Positions 45,905 through 55,573 of a stretch of DNA of 64,000 nucleotides are shown here, in pieces. The stretch comes from Leisingera sp. SS27. Lineage in GTDB: Bacteria; Pseudomonadota; Alphaproteobacteria; Rhodobacterales; Rhodobacteraceae. The stretch is taken from NCBI RefSeq assembly GCF_028368855.1, contig NZ_JAQNCY010000001.1:248001-312000 (forward strand), written 5' to 3'. Each line of letters opens with the position of its first letter. The stretch's first letter is position 1. The translations under genes and the position numbers were made by a program. The notes under the pieces are model-generated. The model searched no databases and was not told where the DNA came from. It saw only the letters and a list, made by a program, of their open reading frames with translations.

Positions 45905-47504
45905 GGATCAGCTTCCAACGGATTGCGTCCAGCAGCGCCTCGAACGACGCGTCGATTATGTTTGCGCTGACCCCAACGGTGGACCAGCGATGCCCCTGGC
46001 TGTCCTCACTGTCGATGATGACCCGTGTCACCGCCTCGGTGCCGCCTTGGGTGATCCGCACCTTGAAGTCCACCAGCCGCATGTCCTCCAGCTGCGCGGA
46101 ATAACGACCCAGATCCTTGCTCAGCGCCCGCGCCAGCGCGTTGACCGGGCCGCGGTCGCTGCCGGTTTCATCCAGCGACTCGCTGACCGACAGGCGTTTT
46201 TCTCCATCAACCTTCACCACGACCACCGCCTCTGACAGGCTGACCATGCGGTTATACTTGTTTTTGCGCCTCTCAACAGTGACCTTGTAGCGCTTGACCT
46301 CAAAGAAATCGGGCAGCTGGCCCAGTTCCTTTCGCGCCAGCAGCTCGAACGAAGCCTGCGCGGTGTCATAGGAATAGCCCTCTGCTTCCCGCTCCTTGAT
46401 CCGCTCCAGGATTCGCGCCAGCGCCGGGTTGCCGTGATCGACGCTCAGCCCCGCATCGGTCAGCCGCTTGCGCAGGTTCGACTGCCCGGCCTGGTTCGAC
46501 ATCGGGATCACCCGCGCATTGCCAACCTTGCCCGGCTCGATGTGTTCATATGTGGAAGGATCTTTCAGGATCGCGCTGGCGTGCAGACCCGCCTTGTGGG
46601 CAAAGGCCGAAGCCCCCACATAAGCCGCCTGTCGCACCGGAACCCGGTTCAGGATATCGTCCAGCATCCGGCTGTTCCGGGTCAGCCCCGCCAATGCTTC
46701 CAGGCTTACCCCGGTCTCGAACTGGCTGGCATAGGGTTCCTTCAGCAGCAGTGTCGGGATCAGAGCGGTCAGGTTGGCATTGCCGCAGCGCTCGCCCAGA
46801 CCGTTCAACGTGCCCTGGATCTGACGCGCGCCGGCGTCGACAGCCGCTAACGAGCAAGCGACAGCATTTTCCGTGTCATTATGGGTATGTATGCCCAGTT
46901 TCTCACCCGGAACACCAGCTGCAACAACCTCACTGACGATCCGGTGAACCTCTGCGGGCAGCGCGCCGCCATTGGTGTCGCACAGCACCACCCAACGGGC
47001 CCCGGCCTCCAGCGCGGCACGGCAAGCGGCCAGCGCATAGTCAGGATTGTCCCTGTAACCGTCAAAGAAATGCTCGGCGTCAAACAGCGCTTCCCGCCCC
47101 TGCGCCACGATATGAGCAACCGAGGCACGGATGTTCTCCAGGTTCTCTTCCAGCGTGATCCCCAGCGCATGGGTCACGTGGTAGTCATGGCTCTTGCCAA
47201 CAAGACAAACCGCTTCGGTTCCTGCGTTCATCACCGCGGCCAGAACATCGTCGTTCTCCGCCGACCGGCCTGCCCGCTTGGTCATGCCAAAGGCCGTCAT
47301 GGTGGCGCGGGTTTGCGGTGCCTCCGAAAAGAACGCGCTGTCAGTGGGGTTGGCCCCCGGCCAGCCGCCCTCGATGTAGTCGATTCCCAAGGCGTCCAGC
47401 GCCTTTGCTATTTGCTTTTTCTCTGCGGTTGAAAACTGCACCCCCTGGGTCTGCTGACCGTCGCGCAGAGTGGTGTCGTAAAGGTAGAGGCGTTCCCTGC
47501 TCAT
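45879..47504 (-). CDS. cimA: Citramalate synthase
   Basis: Condenses pyruvate and acetyl-CoA to (R)-citramalate, a route to isoleucine independent of threonine. The protein has 541 residues. The HMGL-like TIM barrel starts [20 protein letters not shown], with metal His in [20 protein letters not shown] and ERCGNANL. The C-terminal half holds a LeuA dimerisation/regulatory domain, from about residue 400. The gene overlaps cysS by 4 nt and the downstream gene by 26 nt, so all three form one leftward operon. Confidence 0.92.
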   Translation of the reverse strand: MSRERLYLYDTTLRDGQQTQGVQFSTAEKKQIAKALDALGIDYIEGGWPGANPTDSAFFSEAPQTRATMTAFGMTKRAGRSAENDDVLAAVMNAGTEAVCLVGKSHDYHVTHALGITLEENLENIRASVAHIVAQGREALFDAEHFFDGYRDNPDYALAACRAALEAGARWVVLCDTNGGALPAEVHRIVSEVVAAGVPGEKLGIHTHNDTENAVACSLAAVDAGARQIQGTLNGLGERCGNANLTALIPTLLLKEPYASQFETGVSLEALAGLTRNSRMLDDILNRVPVRQAAYVGASAFAHKAGLHASAILKDPSTYEHIEPGKVGNARVIPMSNQAGQSNLRKRLTDAGLSVDHGNPALARILERIKEREAEGYSYDTAQASFELLARKELGQLPDFFEVKRYKVTVERRKNKYNRMVSLSEAVVVVKVDGEKRLSVSESLDETGSDRGPVNALARALSKDLGRYSAQLEDMRLVDFKVRITQGGTEAVTRVIIDSEDSQGHRWSTVGVSANIIDASFEALLDAIRWKLIHDGQADAI

Positions 47505-49027
47505 GAAACAAACTTTTGATAGAGTTTTTCAATCATAGTTGACTGGTTTTCTTTGCAAGGATGCTGTCCGGATTGCATTCTACTCAGAACTCGAGACCAG
47601 AAAACAGCATCATCATCACTTTCCGTAGCTGTCGCTCTGTTGGCTCTTGCTTCAACTGAAGTCATAGAATCTAGCTGCGAGACTTCCCATTCCACGCCTT
47701 CCGATGTGTCTTTCAACAAAACACCAGCCGTTTTCAACCCATCTCTTATTTCGTCGGCAACTTCAAAATTCTTACTTTCCTTTGCCGCTCTACGGGCTTC
47801 GATCAGGGCTGCGACTTGGCTTTCGATTTCTGTAGAAACAACTTTCACGTCCCAAGCGCCCATCTCCTCCGTCAGCAGTCCCAGCATCCGGGCCGAGGCC
47901 AGAAGACCGGCGGCATCGCCAGCCGCGGCCAGCTTGTGCAGTTCGGCAATCGCACCGGCAGAGTTCAGGTCATCCGCCAGCGCGTCCAGGACCGCGGCAG
48001 CAGCGGTGGACGCGGGTTCGATGCCCGCGGTCAGCGCCCGCCACCTGCGCAGCGTGGCTTCGGCTTCCTTGGCCTTCTTGTCGGTCCAGTCCATCGGCTT
48101 GCGGTAATGGGTCTGCAGGAACACCAGCCGGATCACCTCGCCCGGATACCCCTGGTCCAGCAAGTCGCGCACGGTGAAGAAATTGCCCAGGGACTTGGAC
48201 ATTTTCTTGCCTTCGACCTGCAGCATCTCGTTATGCAGCCAGTACCGTGCAAAGCTGTCATCGCCATTGGCGCAGCAGCTTTGCGCAATTTCGTTTTCAT
48301 GGTGCGGGAACATCAGGTCATTGCCGCCCCCGTGAATGTCGAATGTCTCACCCAGCAGTTCGTACGACATTGCCGAGCATTCGATATGCCAGCCAGGCCG
48401 GCCACGGCCCCAGGGGCTGTCCCAGCCCGGCAGCTCATCGCTGGACGGCTTCCACAAAACGAAATCCATCGGGTTCTTCTTATAGGGCGCCACTTCAACC
48501 CGGGCACCCGCTATCATGTCGTCGACCGAACGGCCCGACAGTTTGCCATACAGCTCCTTCCAGCTGTCGACGGCAAACAGCACATGGCCTTCAGCTGCAT
48601 AGGCGTGACCTTTGGCGATCAGATCTTCGATCATCGCCACCATCTGCGGAATGTACTGGGTTGCACGCGGCATGTGGTTGGGCTCCAGCGCGCCGAGCTC
48701 ACCCATGTCATCCAGGAACCATTGCGTCGTCTCGGCGGTAATGTCGCCAATCGGCCGCCCGCTTTCCGCCGCGCGGGCGTTGATCTTGTCATCAACATCC
48801 GTGAAGTTCCGGGCGTAAGTCACTTGTTCTGCGCCATAAACCTCCCGCAACAGCCGGTACAGCACATCAAACACCACCACCGGGCGGGCATTGCCCAGAT
48901 GCGCCCGGTCATACACGGTAGGGCCGCAGACATACATCCGCACGTTTTCGGCGTCGATCGGAGCAAAGACCTCTTTCTTACGGGTCTTCGTGTTCTGCAG
49001 CTTGATCACTCTGTCCATGGTTCCCAT
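47501..49027 (-). CDS. cysS: Cysteine-tRNA ligase with unusual C-terminal tail
   Basis: Class I synthetase of 508 residues. The motifs are [17 protein letters not shown] (HIGH-like HLGN, with the zinc Cys), [19 protein letters not shown] and KMSKS. The enzyme core ends near residue 449 (TSEGVEWEV). A further 59 residues ([10 protein letters not shown]...EKLYQKFVS) have no counterpart that I know in CysS. This 3' part of the gene, 47505 to about 47850, is only about 46% GC by hand count, against about 72% just upstream. The ATG at 49027 follows AAAGGAA. It heads the operon with cimA. Confidence 0.93.
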   Translation of the reverse strand: MGTMDRVIKLQNTKTRKKEVFAPIDAENVRMYVCGPTVYDRAHLGNARPVVVFDVLYRLLREVYGAEQVTYARNFTDVDDKINARAAESGRPIGDITAETTQWFLDDMGELGALEPNHMPRATQYIPQMVAMIEDLIAKGHAYAAEGHVLFAVDSWKELYGKLSGRSVDDMIAGARVEVAPYKKNPMDFVLWKPSSDELPGWDSPWGRGRPGWHIECSAMSYELLGETFDIHGGGNDLMFPHHENEIAQSCCANGDDSFARYWLHNEMLQVEGKKMSKSLGNFFTVRDLLDQGYPGEVIRLVFLQTHYRKPMDWTDKKAKEAEATLRRWRALTAGIEPASTAAAAVLDALADDLNSAGAIAELHKLAAAGDAAGLLASARMLGLLTEEMGAWDVKVVSTEIESQVAALIEARRAAKESKNFEVADEIRDGLKTAGVLLKDTSEGVEWEVSQLDSMTSVEARANRATATESDDDAVFWSRVLSRMQSGQHPCKENQSTMIEKLYQKFVS

Positions 49028-49143
49028 GCCCGGTTCCTTTCGCATGCCCAGCCAACAGCGGCAGGCACTACCCTTTGCGCGCAGCGCGGGCTTAGCAACT
49101 TGTCAGGGAAATGAAAACGACAGAAACCAGCCCGCTGATATGT

Positions 49144-49167
49144 CAGCAGGTAATGCAGCAGGTAATG
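49144..49167. repeat. 12-bp tandem duplication upstream of cysS
   Basis: CAGCAGGTAATG occurs twice in tandem, perfectly, in the 303-bp gap between the outer-membrane protein gene and cysS. It probably reflects slippage. No function is proposed. Confidence 0.7.
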
Positions 49168-49211
49168 GTGGTGCAATTCTGGTTCATGCAGGCTGCTTAA
49201 CACGCAGCCTC

Positions 49212-49285
49212 AACTCCGCCAAGTCTTTTGGCGGAGAGAAACGTCAAAGACCGCCCGGTCAGCCTTGGGTGCAAACCGGGCGGCC
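49212..49285 (-). terminator. Two hairpins after the outer-membrane barrel gene
   Basis: Read on the minus strand, an 8-bp stem (CCGCCCGG / CCGGGCGG; about 49258-49285) followed by TCTTTG, and then a 9-bp stem (CTCCGCCAA / TTGGCGGAG; 49214-49236) with 5-nt loop. Either may end the outer-membrane protein transcript. Confidence 0.6.
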
Positions 49286-49330
49286 AGCAGCGCGGCGGAA
49301 CAGGCGTGCCGCGCTGGTGTTTTTTTCAGG

Positions 49331-49909
49331 TTAGAATTTAAAGGACGCGCGCAGCGACACTGATGTTGCATCGGCGCCAACGCCCGAGGTGCCGAACTGA
49401 TCGAAATCATGTTCCAGCACTTCACCGCCGACCTGCCACTGGTCGGTCACCTGGTAGGCCAGTCCGACACCGTAGAAGTCGCCGGTTTCGCTGCCCAGCG
49501 AGCTGTCTGCCTCGGCCACACCGCCGGTCACATAGGCCAGTACCCGGCCAAAATCATAACCGGCCTTCAGCTTGGCCCGGGCCACCGAGTCGACAGTTGC
49601 GCCGCCGCCCAGATCCAGGTCGGTTGCGTCATAATCCAGTTCGCCGCCCAGCACGAACCGGCCAAAATCATAATTGTAGCCGCCGTGAATACCGTATGCG
49701 GCATCATCACCGGAGGCGCCGTTACTGGCATCCGCGTCCAGCTGGCCGATCTGGCCACCCAGATAGAAACCGGTCCAATCGCCGCCCTCATTGACCGCAA
49801 CCGGCGCCGGAGCCGGCGCGGGTTCGACCACCGGCTCAACCAGGTTGCCGGCAAAGGCCGCACTGCCCATTACGGTTGCGATGGCTGTCATAGCTACGAA
49901 ACGAGTCAT
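49331..49909 (-). CDS. Outer-membrane beta-barrel porin family protein
   Basis: A 192-residue protein with a signal peptide (MTRFVAMTAIATVMGSAAFA), a Pro/Ala-rich linker (VVEPAPAPAPVAVNE), and an eight-strand barrel with alternating residues, starting WTGFYLGGQIGQ and ending with the terminal aromatic SVSLRASFKF. It fits the small OmpA-like barrel / Omp25-Omp31 group of alphaproteobacteria. It is followed in the other direction by a second, related barrel gene at 50151. Confidence 0.87.
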   Translation of the reverse strand: MTRFVAMTAIATVMGSAAFAGNLVEPVVEPAPAPAPVAVNEGGDWTGFYLGGQIGQLDADASNGASGDDAAYGIHGGYNYDFGRFVLGGELDYDATDLDLGGGATVDSVARAKLKAGYDFGRVLAYVTGGVAEADSSLGSETGDFYGVGLAYQVTDQWQVGGEVLEHDFDQFGTSGVGADATSVSLRASFKF

Positions 49910-50150
49910 TCAGACTTCTCCTTTTGCAGTCCCGGCGCAGGCTGTGCGCCGGTGACGCCTACAAAAGGTCTTTGCCTGGCAGTTTCCAGAGCTGCCGGGT
50001 TCACGAGCTTTGACTTGGCGGTGAGTGGCCGAAATCCCGTCACCAGCCGCGCTTTTCCGCCGGAATCCGCGAGCGGAAATCCGCCAAGCTATTGAAAGAG
50101 CGCAGAGCTTTTCCTATCGCCCAGCCAAACAGACGCACGCTGCCGTGCGA

Positions 50151-50666
50151 TCAAAACCGGAACGCAGCACTGACCGCGAGGGTTTCGCCACGCGGACTTC
50201 CACTGCCGTCCCTTGGACCAGCTTCGTGATGCAGAAGTTCCCCGGTCAATTGCAGCGCGCGGTTCAAGGAAACCCGCATGCCGAAACCGAACAGCGTCCC
50301 ATGGCGGCGGCGGCCTGAATCTTCAGCCTGCAGACCTCCGACAGTCACAAAGCCGGTCGCAGGCCCAAAGTCGTACCCCGCATGCAGGCGCAGCTGATGC
50401 GTTTCCTCCGCCTGCAGGGTTCGTGTGAAAGGACCGGTCTGCCGGGTTGCAACACTGCCCCCCAGGATCAGCCCATCAGCCCCCTGGCCGTATCCGAAAG
50501 CGAAAGAGTGACCTTCGCCCCCTGGACTGCTGAATCTGAACGGTACTGAACTCTCAGAAGCGGAGCGGCCGCGGTCCTCAGCCCAAGCGGATTGCCCATG
50601 CAGCGCCGCAACGGCAAGTGCCGCGGCAAGCGTTCGGCAGAGTTTGGTCATCCTAACCATCGGCAT
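50151..50666 (-). CDS. Outer-membrane beta-barrel protein
   Basis: A 171-residue protein with a signal peptide (MTKLCRTLAAALAVAALHGQ, ending SAWA) and an eight-strand barrel pattern ending TLAVSAAFRF with terminal Phe. It shares layout and the segments HAGYDFGPATGFVTVGG with the protein at 49331 (KAGYDFGRVLAYVTGGV), so they are probably paralogues. Three ATGs (50666, 50660, 50651) compete; the last gives the best signal peptide. Role unknown. Confidence 0.75.
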   Translation of the reverse strand: MPMVRMTKLCRTLAAALAVAALHGQSAWAEDRGRSASESSVPFRFSSPGGEGHSFAFGYGQGADGLILGGSVATRQTGPFTRTLQAEETHQLRLHAGYDFGPATGFVTVGGLQAEDSGRRRHGTLFGFGMRVSLNRALQLTGELLHHEAGPRDGSGSPRGETLAVSAAFRF

Positions 50667-51043
50667 GTGGCTTTGCCTTCTCTCAATGCGCCGTTCAGCG
50701 CGTCATCCCCCTAGGCCCCCACTTATACCCATTAATGCTTAATATTTGGTTCCAAGACTGCCTGAAAACGTTCTGTTTCAGAAGCGTTAAAAGAGGCGCC
50801 TTTACCGTAAAACCCAGCAAAATTTATGAACCGTTCACGCTCGGGCGTGTGCCCCAAACGACCGGATGAAAAAAATGTCGCATTTTTCACCAAGGTCGTT
50901 ATCGTGCTAGAAACTTCGCAAATGCATGCCAAACTGCCGCGAAGATAACAGGAGACCGCATGCAGGAAGAACGCAGCCTTCTTAACCTCGTTTGCCGCAC
51001 CATTGGCGCGGCTCGGGGACGCGCCGCCAGAGGCCGGCCGTAC
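50667..51043. promoter_or_regulatory. Divergent intergenic region before mttB
   Basis: AT-rich gap between the outer-membrane barrel gene and mttB. It contains the 17-bp palindrome AAAAATG-TCG-CATTTTT at 50871-50887, which may be an operator. No gene in it is supported. Confidence 0.45.
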
Positions 51044-51072
51044 TGAGTTGAAATTAAGCAAGTTTCAACTCA
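51044..51072 (+). promoter_or_regulatory. 10-bp perfect inverted repeat in the mttB leader
   Basis: TGAGTTGAAA and TTTCAACTCA flank a 9-nt spacer, 21 nt before the mttB ATG and immediately upstream of the Shine-Dalgarno AAAGG. It may be an operator or a 5'-leader hairpin. It is not a terminator, having no T-run. Confidence 0.6.
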
Positions 51073-51093
51073 AACTCCCGAAAGGCTCCCAAT

Positions 51094-52644
51094 ATGAACG
51101 ACCAAGCCTCCCCCGCCCGCGCCACCCGCAGCGGCGGGCGCAATGCGCGCCGTGCAGCCCGTGCCGCCGCCCTCCCCGACCATCTTCGCCCGATCCGCCC
51201 CGGCATGGAATCCACCGCCTTGAAAGTGCTGAGCCAGGCGGACATGGAAAAGATCCACGAGGCCGCCCTCACCGCGCTGGAAGAGATCGGTCTTGCTGAC
51301 GCCCCGCAGAGCGGGATCGACTACCTCACTGCCGCCGGCTGCACACATGGCGATGACGGGCGCATCCGTTTCCCCCGCGCACTGGTAGAAGACACAATCG
51401 CCAAGGCAAACCGCTCCGTCACCCTTTACAGCCGCGACGGCAAGAACGATCTGCAATTGTCCGGCGGCCGCGTCCACTATGGCACCGCAGGCGCCGCAGT
51501 CAGCGTTGTCGATGTGCTGGGCAGGAACTACCGCGACTCTACCGTTCAGGATCTGCATGATGCAGCCCGGATCTGCGACCAGCTGGACAACATCCACTTT
51601 GTCCAGCGCCCGATGGTCTGCCGCGACATTCCCGACAACTGCGAAATGGATCTGAATTCCATCTACGCCTGCACTTCTGGCACCACCAAGCATGTCGGCG
51701 TGTCCTTCACGGAACCCGGCTTTGTCAAACCCGGACTGGAGCTTTTGCACATGATTGCGGGCGGAGAAGACAAATGGCGGGAGCGCCCGTTTGTTTCCAA
51801 CTCCAATTGCTTCGTGGTTCCGCCGATGAAGTTTGCCACCGAATCCTGTGAGGTGATGGAAGAATGCATCAAGGGCGGCATGCCTGTTCTTCTTCTGTCG
51901 GCAGGCATGGCTGGCGCCACCGCCCCCTCCACCATTGCTGGGGCAATCACACAAGCGGTTGCCGAATGCCTGGCAGGACTGGTTTATGTAAACGCCGTAA
52001 AGCCTGGTGCTCCCGCGATTTTTGGCACCTGGCCCTTCGGTCTCGACCTGCGTACAGGCGCCATGACCGTTGGCTCCGGCGAGCAAGCCTTGCTGACGGC
52101 CGGCTGCGCCCAGATGCACAAATTCTACAACTTGCCAGGCGGCGCAGCAGCCGGAGCGTCAGATTCCAAACTGCCGGACATGCAGGCTGGCTGGGAGCAG
52201 ATGTGTTCTGCTGTCATGGCAGGCCTGTCAGGGCTCAACATGGTCTATGAGTCAGCCGGAATGCACGCCTCGCTGCTTGGGTTCTGCCTGGAATCTCTGA
52301 TCCTGGACAATGACTTGCTGGGCCAGGCGCAGCGCTGTGTCCGCGGCATCGAAGTGAACGACGAGACGCTTGCGCTCGACCAGATGCGCGCCACCTGCAT
52401 GGGCGGGCCTGGTCACTATCTGGGCACCGATCAGACGCTTGGCCGGATGCAGGTGGATTATGTCTACCCAGACCTGGGCGACCGCACCTCCCCCAAGGAG
52501 TGGGCAGAGCGCGACAAGCCGGACCTGATCGAAAAAGCAGTCGCCAAAAAGGAGAAAATCCTGTCCGAGCGCGCCGCAGCCCGGTTTGATGCGGAAACCG
52601 ACATGGCCATCCGTCAAAAATTCAATATTCATCTGCCTGCCTGA
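51094..52644 (+). CDS. MttB family (trimethylamine methyltransferase-like) protein
   Basis: A 516-residue member of the MttB superfamily (PF06253), which transfers a methyl group from a quaternary or tertiary amine to a corrinoid protein. The N-terminal 37 residues are basic and Ala/Arg-rich. Core features include LEEIGLADAPQSGIDYL, YGTAGAAVSVVDVLG, PVLLLSAGMAGATAPSTIAG and GHYLGTDQTLGRMQVDYVYP. There is no in-frame amber codon, so this is the non-pyrrolysine type; characterised members of that type demethylate glycine betaine or related compounds. Its corrinoid partner is not in the window. Confidence 0.92.
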   Translation: MNDQASPARATRSGGRNARRAARAAALPDHLRPIRPGMESTALKVLSQADMEKIHEAALTALEEIGLADAPQSGIDYLTAAGCTHGDDGRIRFPRALVEDTIAKANRSVTLYSRDGKNDLQLSGGRVHYGTAGAAVSVVDVLGRNYRDSTVQDLHDAARICDQLDNIHFVQRPMVCRDIPDNCEMDLNSIYACTSGTTKHVGVSFTEPGFVKPGLELLHMIAGGEDKWRERPFVSNSNCFVVPPMKFATESCEVMEECIKGGMPVLLLSAGMAGATAPSTIAGAITQAVAECLAGLVYVNAVKPGAPAIFGTWPFGLDLRTGAMTVGSGEQALLTAGCAQMHKFYNLPGGAAAGASDSKLPDMQAGWEQMCSAVMAGLSGLNMVYESAGMHASLLGFCLESLILDNDLLGQAQRCVRGIEVNDETLALDQMRATCMGGPGHYLGTDQTLGRMQVDYVYPDLGDRTSPKEWAERDKPDLIEKAVAKKEKILSERAAARFDAETDMAIRQKFNIHLPA

Positions 52645-52667
52645 GGCAGAACTGAATGACCTTACAG

Positions 52668-52696
52668 CGGGCCGGGAATTCCGGCCCGTTTTCGTT
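52668..52696 (+). terminator. Rho-independent terminator of mttB
   Basis: Perfect 8-bp stem CGGGCCGG / CCGGCCCG with a 5-nt loop followed by TTTTCGTTT. Confidence 0.85.
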
Positions 52697-52739
52697 TGGC
52701 CAACGGCTTCCGAACTATGCGGAGGTCGCAAATTTCAAT

Positions 52740-53240
52740 TCTGAAAACCCTCTTAACTTGGACCTTGAGCCTTCCGGGATTGCAGGTTAACCTCTTGTAA
52801 AGAGTGAAATAAACGCAAAGGCACGCGGCATCTGGCGCCGTTTAACCTGCAAACAGGCAGGGATAGAAACGCAAAACGCAATTGCAGTTTCGCAAAGCGC
52901 GCCATTTGCATGACGATTTTCAGTCAAACGCATTGCAAAGATGCAAGGCGAGCACGCAAAAATCCCCTCAATTGGCACACTGCACTTTTGCAGGATCAAG
53001 GCCGTAAAAAGCGTGATCAAACGCCCTATTTTGCAGATCTGGAAACGCGCATTAACTTTTAGTCCGGCAGCGAAGTGATACTTGCTTCAAAATTTACCGC
53101 ATTGAGCTGACAAGGCGTTAACAACGACCCTGCGCCCCGGCAACTTCTCAGGCACAATTGGCAGCCTCTTACCCTTTGCAGATTTCTTAGTCCGCCTTGG
53201 CATTGCAAATATGCATTTCCACCTTGCAGAAACACAGCGC
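52740..53240. other. TTGCA-rich convergent intergenic region
   Basis: About 500 bp between the 3' ends of mttB (rightward) and the acyl-CoA dehydrogenase gene (leftward), with no supported gene. TTGCA or its complement TGCAA occurs at 52780, 52848, 52882, 52906, 52933, 52942, 52988, 53031, 53176, 53203 and 53224, about eleven sites where about one would be expected by chance. GCAAA also recurs at 52815, 52871, 52892 and 52956. The GC content is low for this chromosome. Purpose unknown. Confidence 0.6.
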
Positions 53241-53269
53241 GGAGCGATCTCCGCGCTGTGGCCGTGCGA

Positions 53270-54490
53270 TCAGAAGAACGCCTGCAAACCGGTCTGGGCG
53301 CGTCCCAGGATCAATGCATGCACGTCGTGGGTGCCTTCATAGGTGTTCACGGTTTCAAGATTCACCATGTGGCGGATCACGTTGAACTCCAGGCTGATGC
53401 CATTGCCGCCGTGCATGTCACGCGCCATCCGGGCAATTTCCAGCGCCTTGCCGCAGTTGTTGCGTTTGATGATGGAAATCATCTCAGGCGCGGCGTTTGC
53501 CTCGTCCATCAGACGGCCGACACGCAGGGACGCCTGCAGGCCCAGGGTGATTTCGGTCTGCATGTTCGCCAGTTTCAGCTGGAACAGCTGGGTGTTGGCC
53601 AGCGGCCGGCCAAACTGGGTGCGGTCCAGACCGTATTGACGTGCCGCATGCCAGCAGGCCTCTGCGGCCCCCATGGCGCCCCAGCTGATGCCATAGCGTG
53701 CACGGTTGAGACAGCCGAACGGCCCCTTCAACCCTTCCACATGGGGCAGCAGCGCGTCCTCGCCGACCTCAACGCCGTCCATGACGATCTCACCGGTGAT
53801 CGACGCACGCAAAGAGGCCTTGTTTTCGATCTTCGGCGCGCTCAGGCCCTTCAGGCCCTTGTCCAGCACAAAGCCGCGGATCTTGCCGCCATGCGCCTCG
53901 GACTTTGCCCAGACCACAAAAACATCGGCAATCGGCGCATTGGAAATCCACATTTTGGATCCCTTAAGCCTATAGCCGCCTTCAATTTTCTCGGCCCGGG
54001 TCTTCATGCCTGCAGGGTCGGAACCGGCATCCGGTTCCGTCAGGCCGAAACAGCCGATCCACTCTCCAGAGGCCAGTTTCGGCAGGTATTTCTGGCGCTG
54101 CTCCTCGGTGCCATATGCATATATGGGATACATAACCAGTGAGCTTTGCACAGACATCATCGAGCGGTAGCCGCTGTCCACACGCTCCACCTCTCGGGCC
54201 ACGAGGCCATAGGACACATAGCCGCCGCCAAGCCCGCCGTATTCTTCGGGGATGGTGGTGCCAAGCAGGCCCATTTCGCCCATCTCGCGGAAGATCTCGG
54301 GATCTGTTTCCTCATTTTCATAAGCACTTAGCACGCGCGGTTGAAGTTTTTCCTGAGCATAGGCACGGGCTGAGGCGGAGATCATCCGCTCATCCTCAGT
54401 CAGCTGATCCTCAAGTCGCAGAGCGTCTTCCCAGTTGAAACGGCCCAGGTCCGGGGCATCCTTGGCGCGCAGGGCGGGTTTATCGGTCAT
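53270..54490 (-). CDS. gcdH: Glutaryl-CoA dehydrogenase
   Basis: FAD-dependent acyl-CoA dehydrogenase of 406 residues that oxidises and decarboxylates glutaryl-CoA to crotonyl-CoA in lysine and tryptophan degradation. The N-terminus [18 protein letters not shown] and the segments [30 protein letters not shown] and [18 protein letters not shown] are typical for GcdH. The catalytic base is Glu in [15 protein letters not shown] near residue 385. It is divergent from a LysR gene, the usual gcdR arrangement. Confidence 0.93.
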   Translation of the reverse strand: MTDKPALRAKDAPDLGRFNWEDALRLEDQLTEDERMISASARAYAQEKLQPRVLSAYENEETDPEIFREMGEMGLLGTTIPEEYGGLGGGYVSYGLVAREVERVDSGYRSMMSVQSSLVMYPIYAYGTEEQRQKYLPKLASGEWIGCFGLTEPDAGSDPAGMKTRAEKIEGGYRLKGSKMWISNAPIADVFVVWAKSEAHGGKIRGFVLDKGLKGLSAPKIENKASLRASITGEIVMDGVEVGEDALLPHVEGLKGPFGCLNRARYGISWGAMGAAEACWHAARQYGLDRTQFGRPLANTQLFQLKLANMQTEITLGLQASLRVGRLMDEANAAPEMISIIKRNNCGKALEIARMARDMHGGNGISLEFNVIRHMVNLETVNTYEGTHDVHALILGRAQTGLQAFF

Positions 54491-54589
54491 CTTGTCACCT
54501 CAGTGGTTCGCGATTTGGCCAAACCCTAACGGGAGGTGAACGGAAAAAACAGCGAGACTTTGGCAACAAAGCATGACAAACACTCATAC

Positions 54590-55501
54590 ATGACAGTCCC
54601 ACGCAAATTCCTGCCCTCAATCTCCTCCCTGCGCGCCCTGGAGGCGCTGGACCGGCTTGGCAGCGCCTCTGCCGCCGCGGATGAGCTGGCCCTGACGCAA
54701 GGTGCAGTCAGCCGCCAATTGCAAACTCTGGAGCGTCAGTTGGGGATGGAGCTGGTCCAGCGCGACCAAAAGCGGCTGGCGCTGACAACAGAGGCCCAGG
54801 ATTACGCTGCGGAGATCCGGCAGGCCCTGAACCAGATCGTGCAATCCACCTTGCGTTTGCAAGCCGCACCGCTGGCCGGGACGCTGAACTTGGCGATCCT
54901 CCCAGCCTTTGGCATGCGCTGGCTGATGCCGCGACTGCCGGAGTTTGCCCGGCTTCATCCGGATGTGACCATCAACATGGCCACCCGCCTGGAACCATTC
55001 AATTTTGCCACTGAACCCTTTGATGCTGCGATACATTTCGGAAACGCCGAGTGGCCCGGAACACAATCCCTGCTGCTGAAGCATGAACAGCTGCTTCCGG
55101 TCTGCGCACCGCAACTGCTGGACGGGCGCAAGATTGAAGAGCCGAAGGACATTCTGAAGCTGCCGCTGCTGCACATTCAGACCCGGACAACCGCCTGGAA
55201 GGATTGGTTTGAGCAGCAAGGCATTGAGGCTGACGCGGGATTAAGCGGTACGATCTATGATCAATTCGCAACCATTACCCAGGCCGCGCTGCACGGGCTT
55301 GGGGTCGCGCTGATGCCGGATTACCTGGTGGAACAGGACCTGGCGACCGGCCGGCTGGTGGCGCTGCATCCGGAGGCGGTGGAGACTGCCGGCGCCTATT
55401 ACCTGGTCTGGCCGGAGCGGAAATCAGACGCGCCGGCGCTGATAAAGTTCCGCGGCTGGCTGGCAGGAAAAGCGCAGCCGGAGGACCCGCTGCCACGGTG
55501 A
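54590..55501 (+). CDS. LysR family regulator (GcdR/GcvA-like)
   Basis: LysR-type regulator of 303 residues. The N-terminal HTH is SSLRALEALDRLGSASAAAD followed by ELALTQGAVSRQLQTLERQL, and the effector domain starts near residue 90 (LNLAILPAFGMRWLMPRLPEF), in the GcvA-like style. The start at 54590 is set by family alignment; I see no clear Shine-Dalgarno, and a GTG at 54536 is an alternative. It is divergent from gcdH with about 100 bp between, and is its likely regulator. Confidence 0.9.
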   Translation: MTVPRKFLPSISSLRALEALDRLGSASAAADELALTQGAVSRQLQTLERQLGMELVQRDQKRLALTTEAQDYAAEIRQALNQIVQSTLRLQAAPLAGTLNLAILPAFGMRWLMPRLPEFARLHPDVTINMATRLEPFNFATEPFDAAIHFGNAEWPGTQSLLLKHEQLLPVCAPQLLDGRKIEEPKDILKLPLLHIQTRTTAWKDWFEQQGIEADAGLSGTIYDQFATITQAALHGLGVALMPDYLVEQDLATGRLVALHPEAVETAGAYYLVWPERKSDAPALIKFRGWLAGKAQPEDPLPR

Positions 55502-55573
55502 AAATCAGGGGGTGGCATGCGTGCACCCCCTGTACACCCCTTGTGCACCCCCCGGTGCCGTTTCCGCCAGGCC

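Noticed and set aside
47816-49114. 432-residue open frame on the plus strand
   Set aside because: Antisense to cysS, whose catalytic motifs are intact.
51094-52644. Pyrrolysine-containing MttB
   Set aside because: The frame is uninterrupted and has no in-frame TAG; no pyl genes are near.
52787-53020. 77-residue minus-strand frame in the TTGCA-rich region
   Set aside because: No Shine-Dalgarno, odd composition with many cysteines, and no similarity that I recognise.
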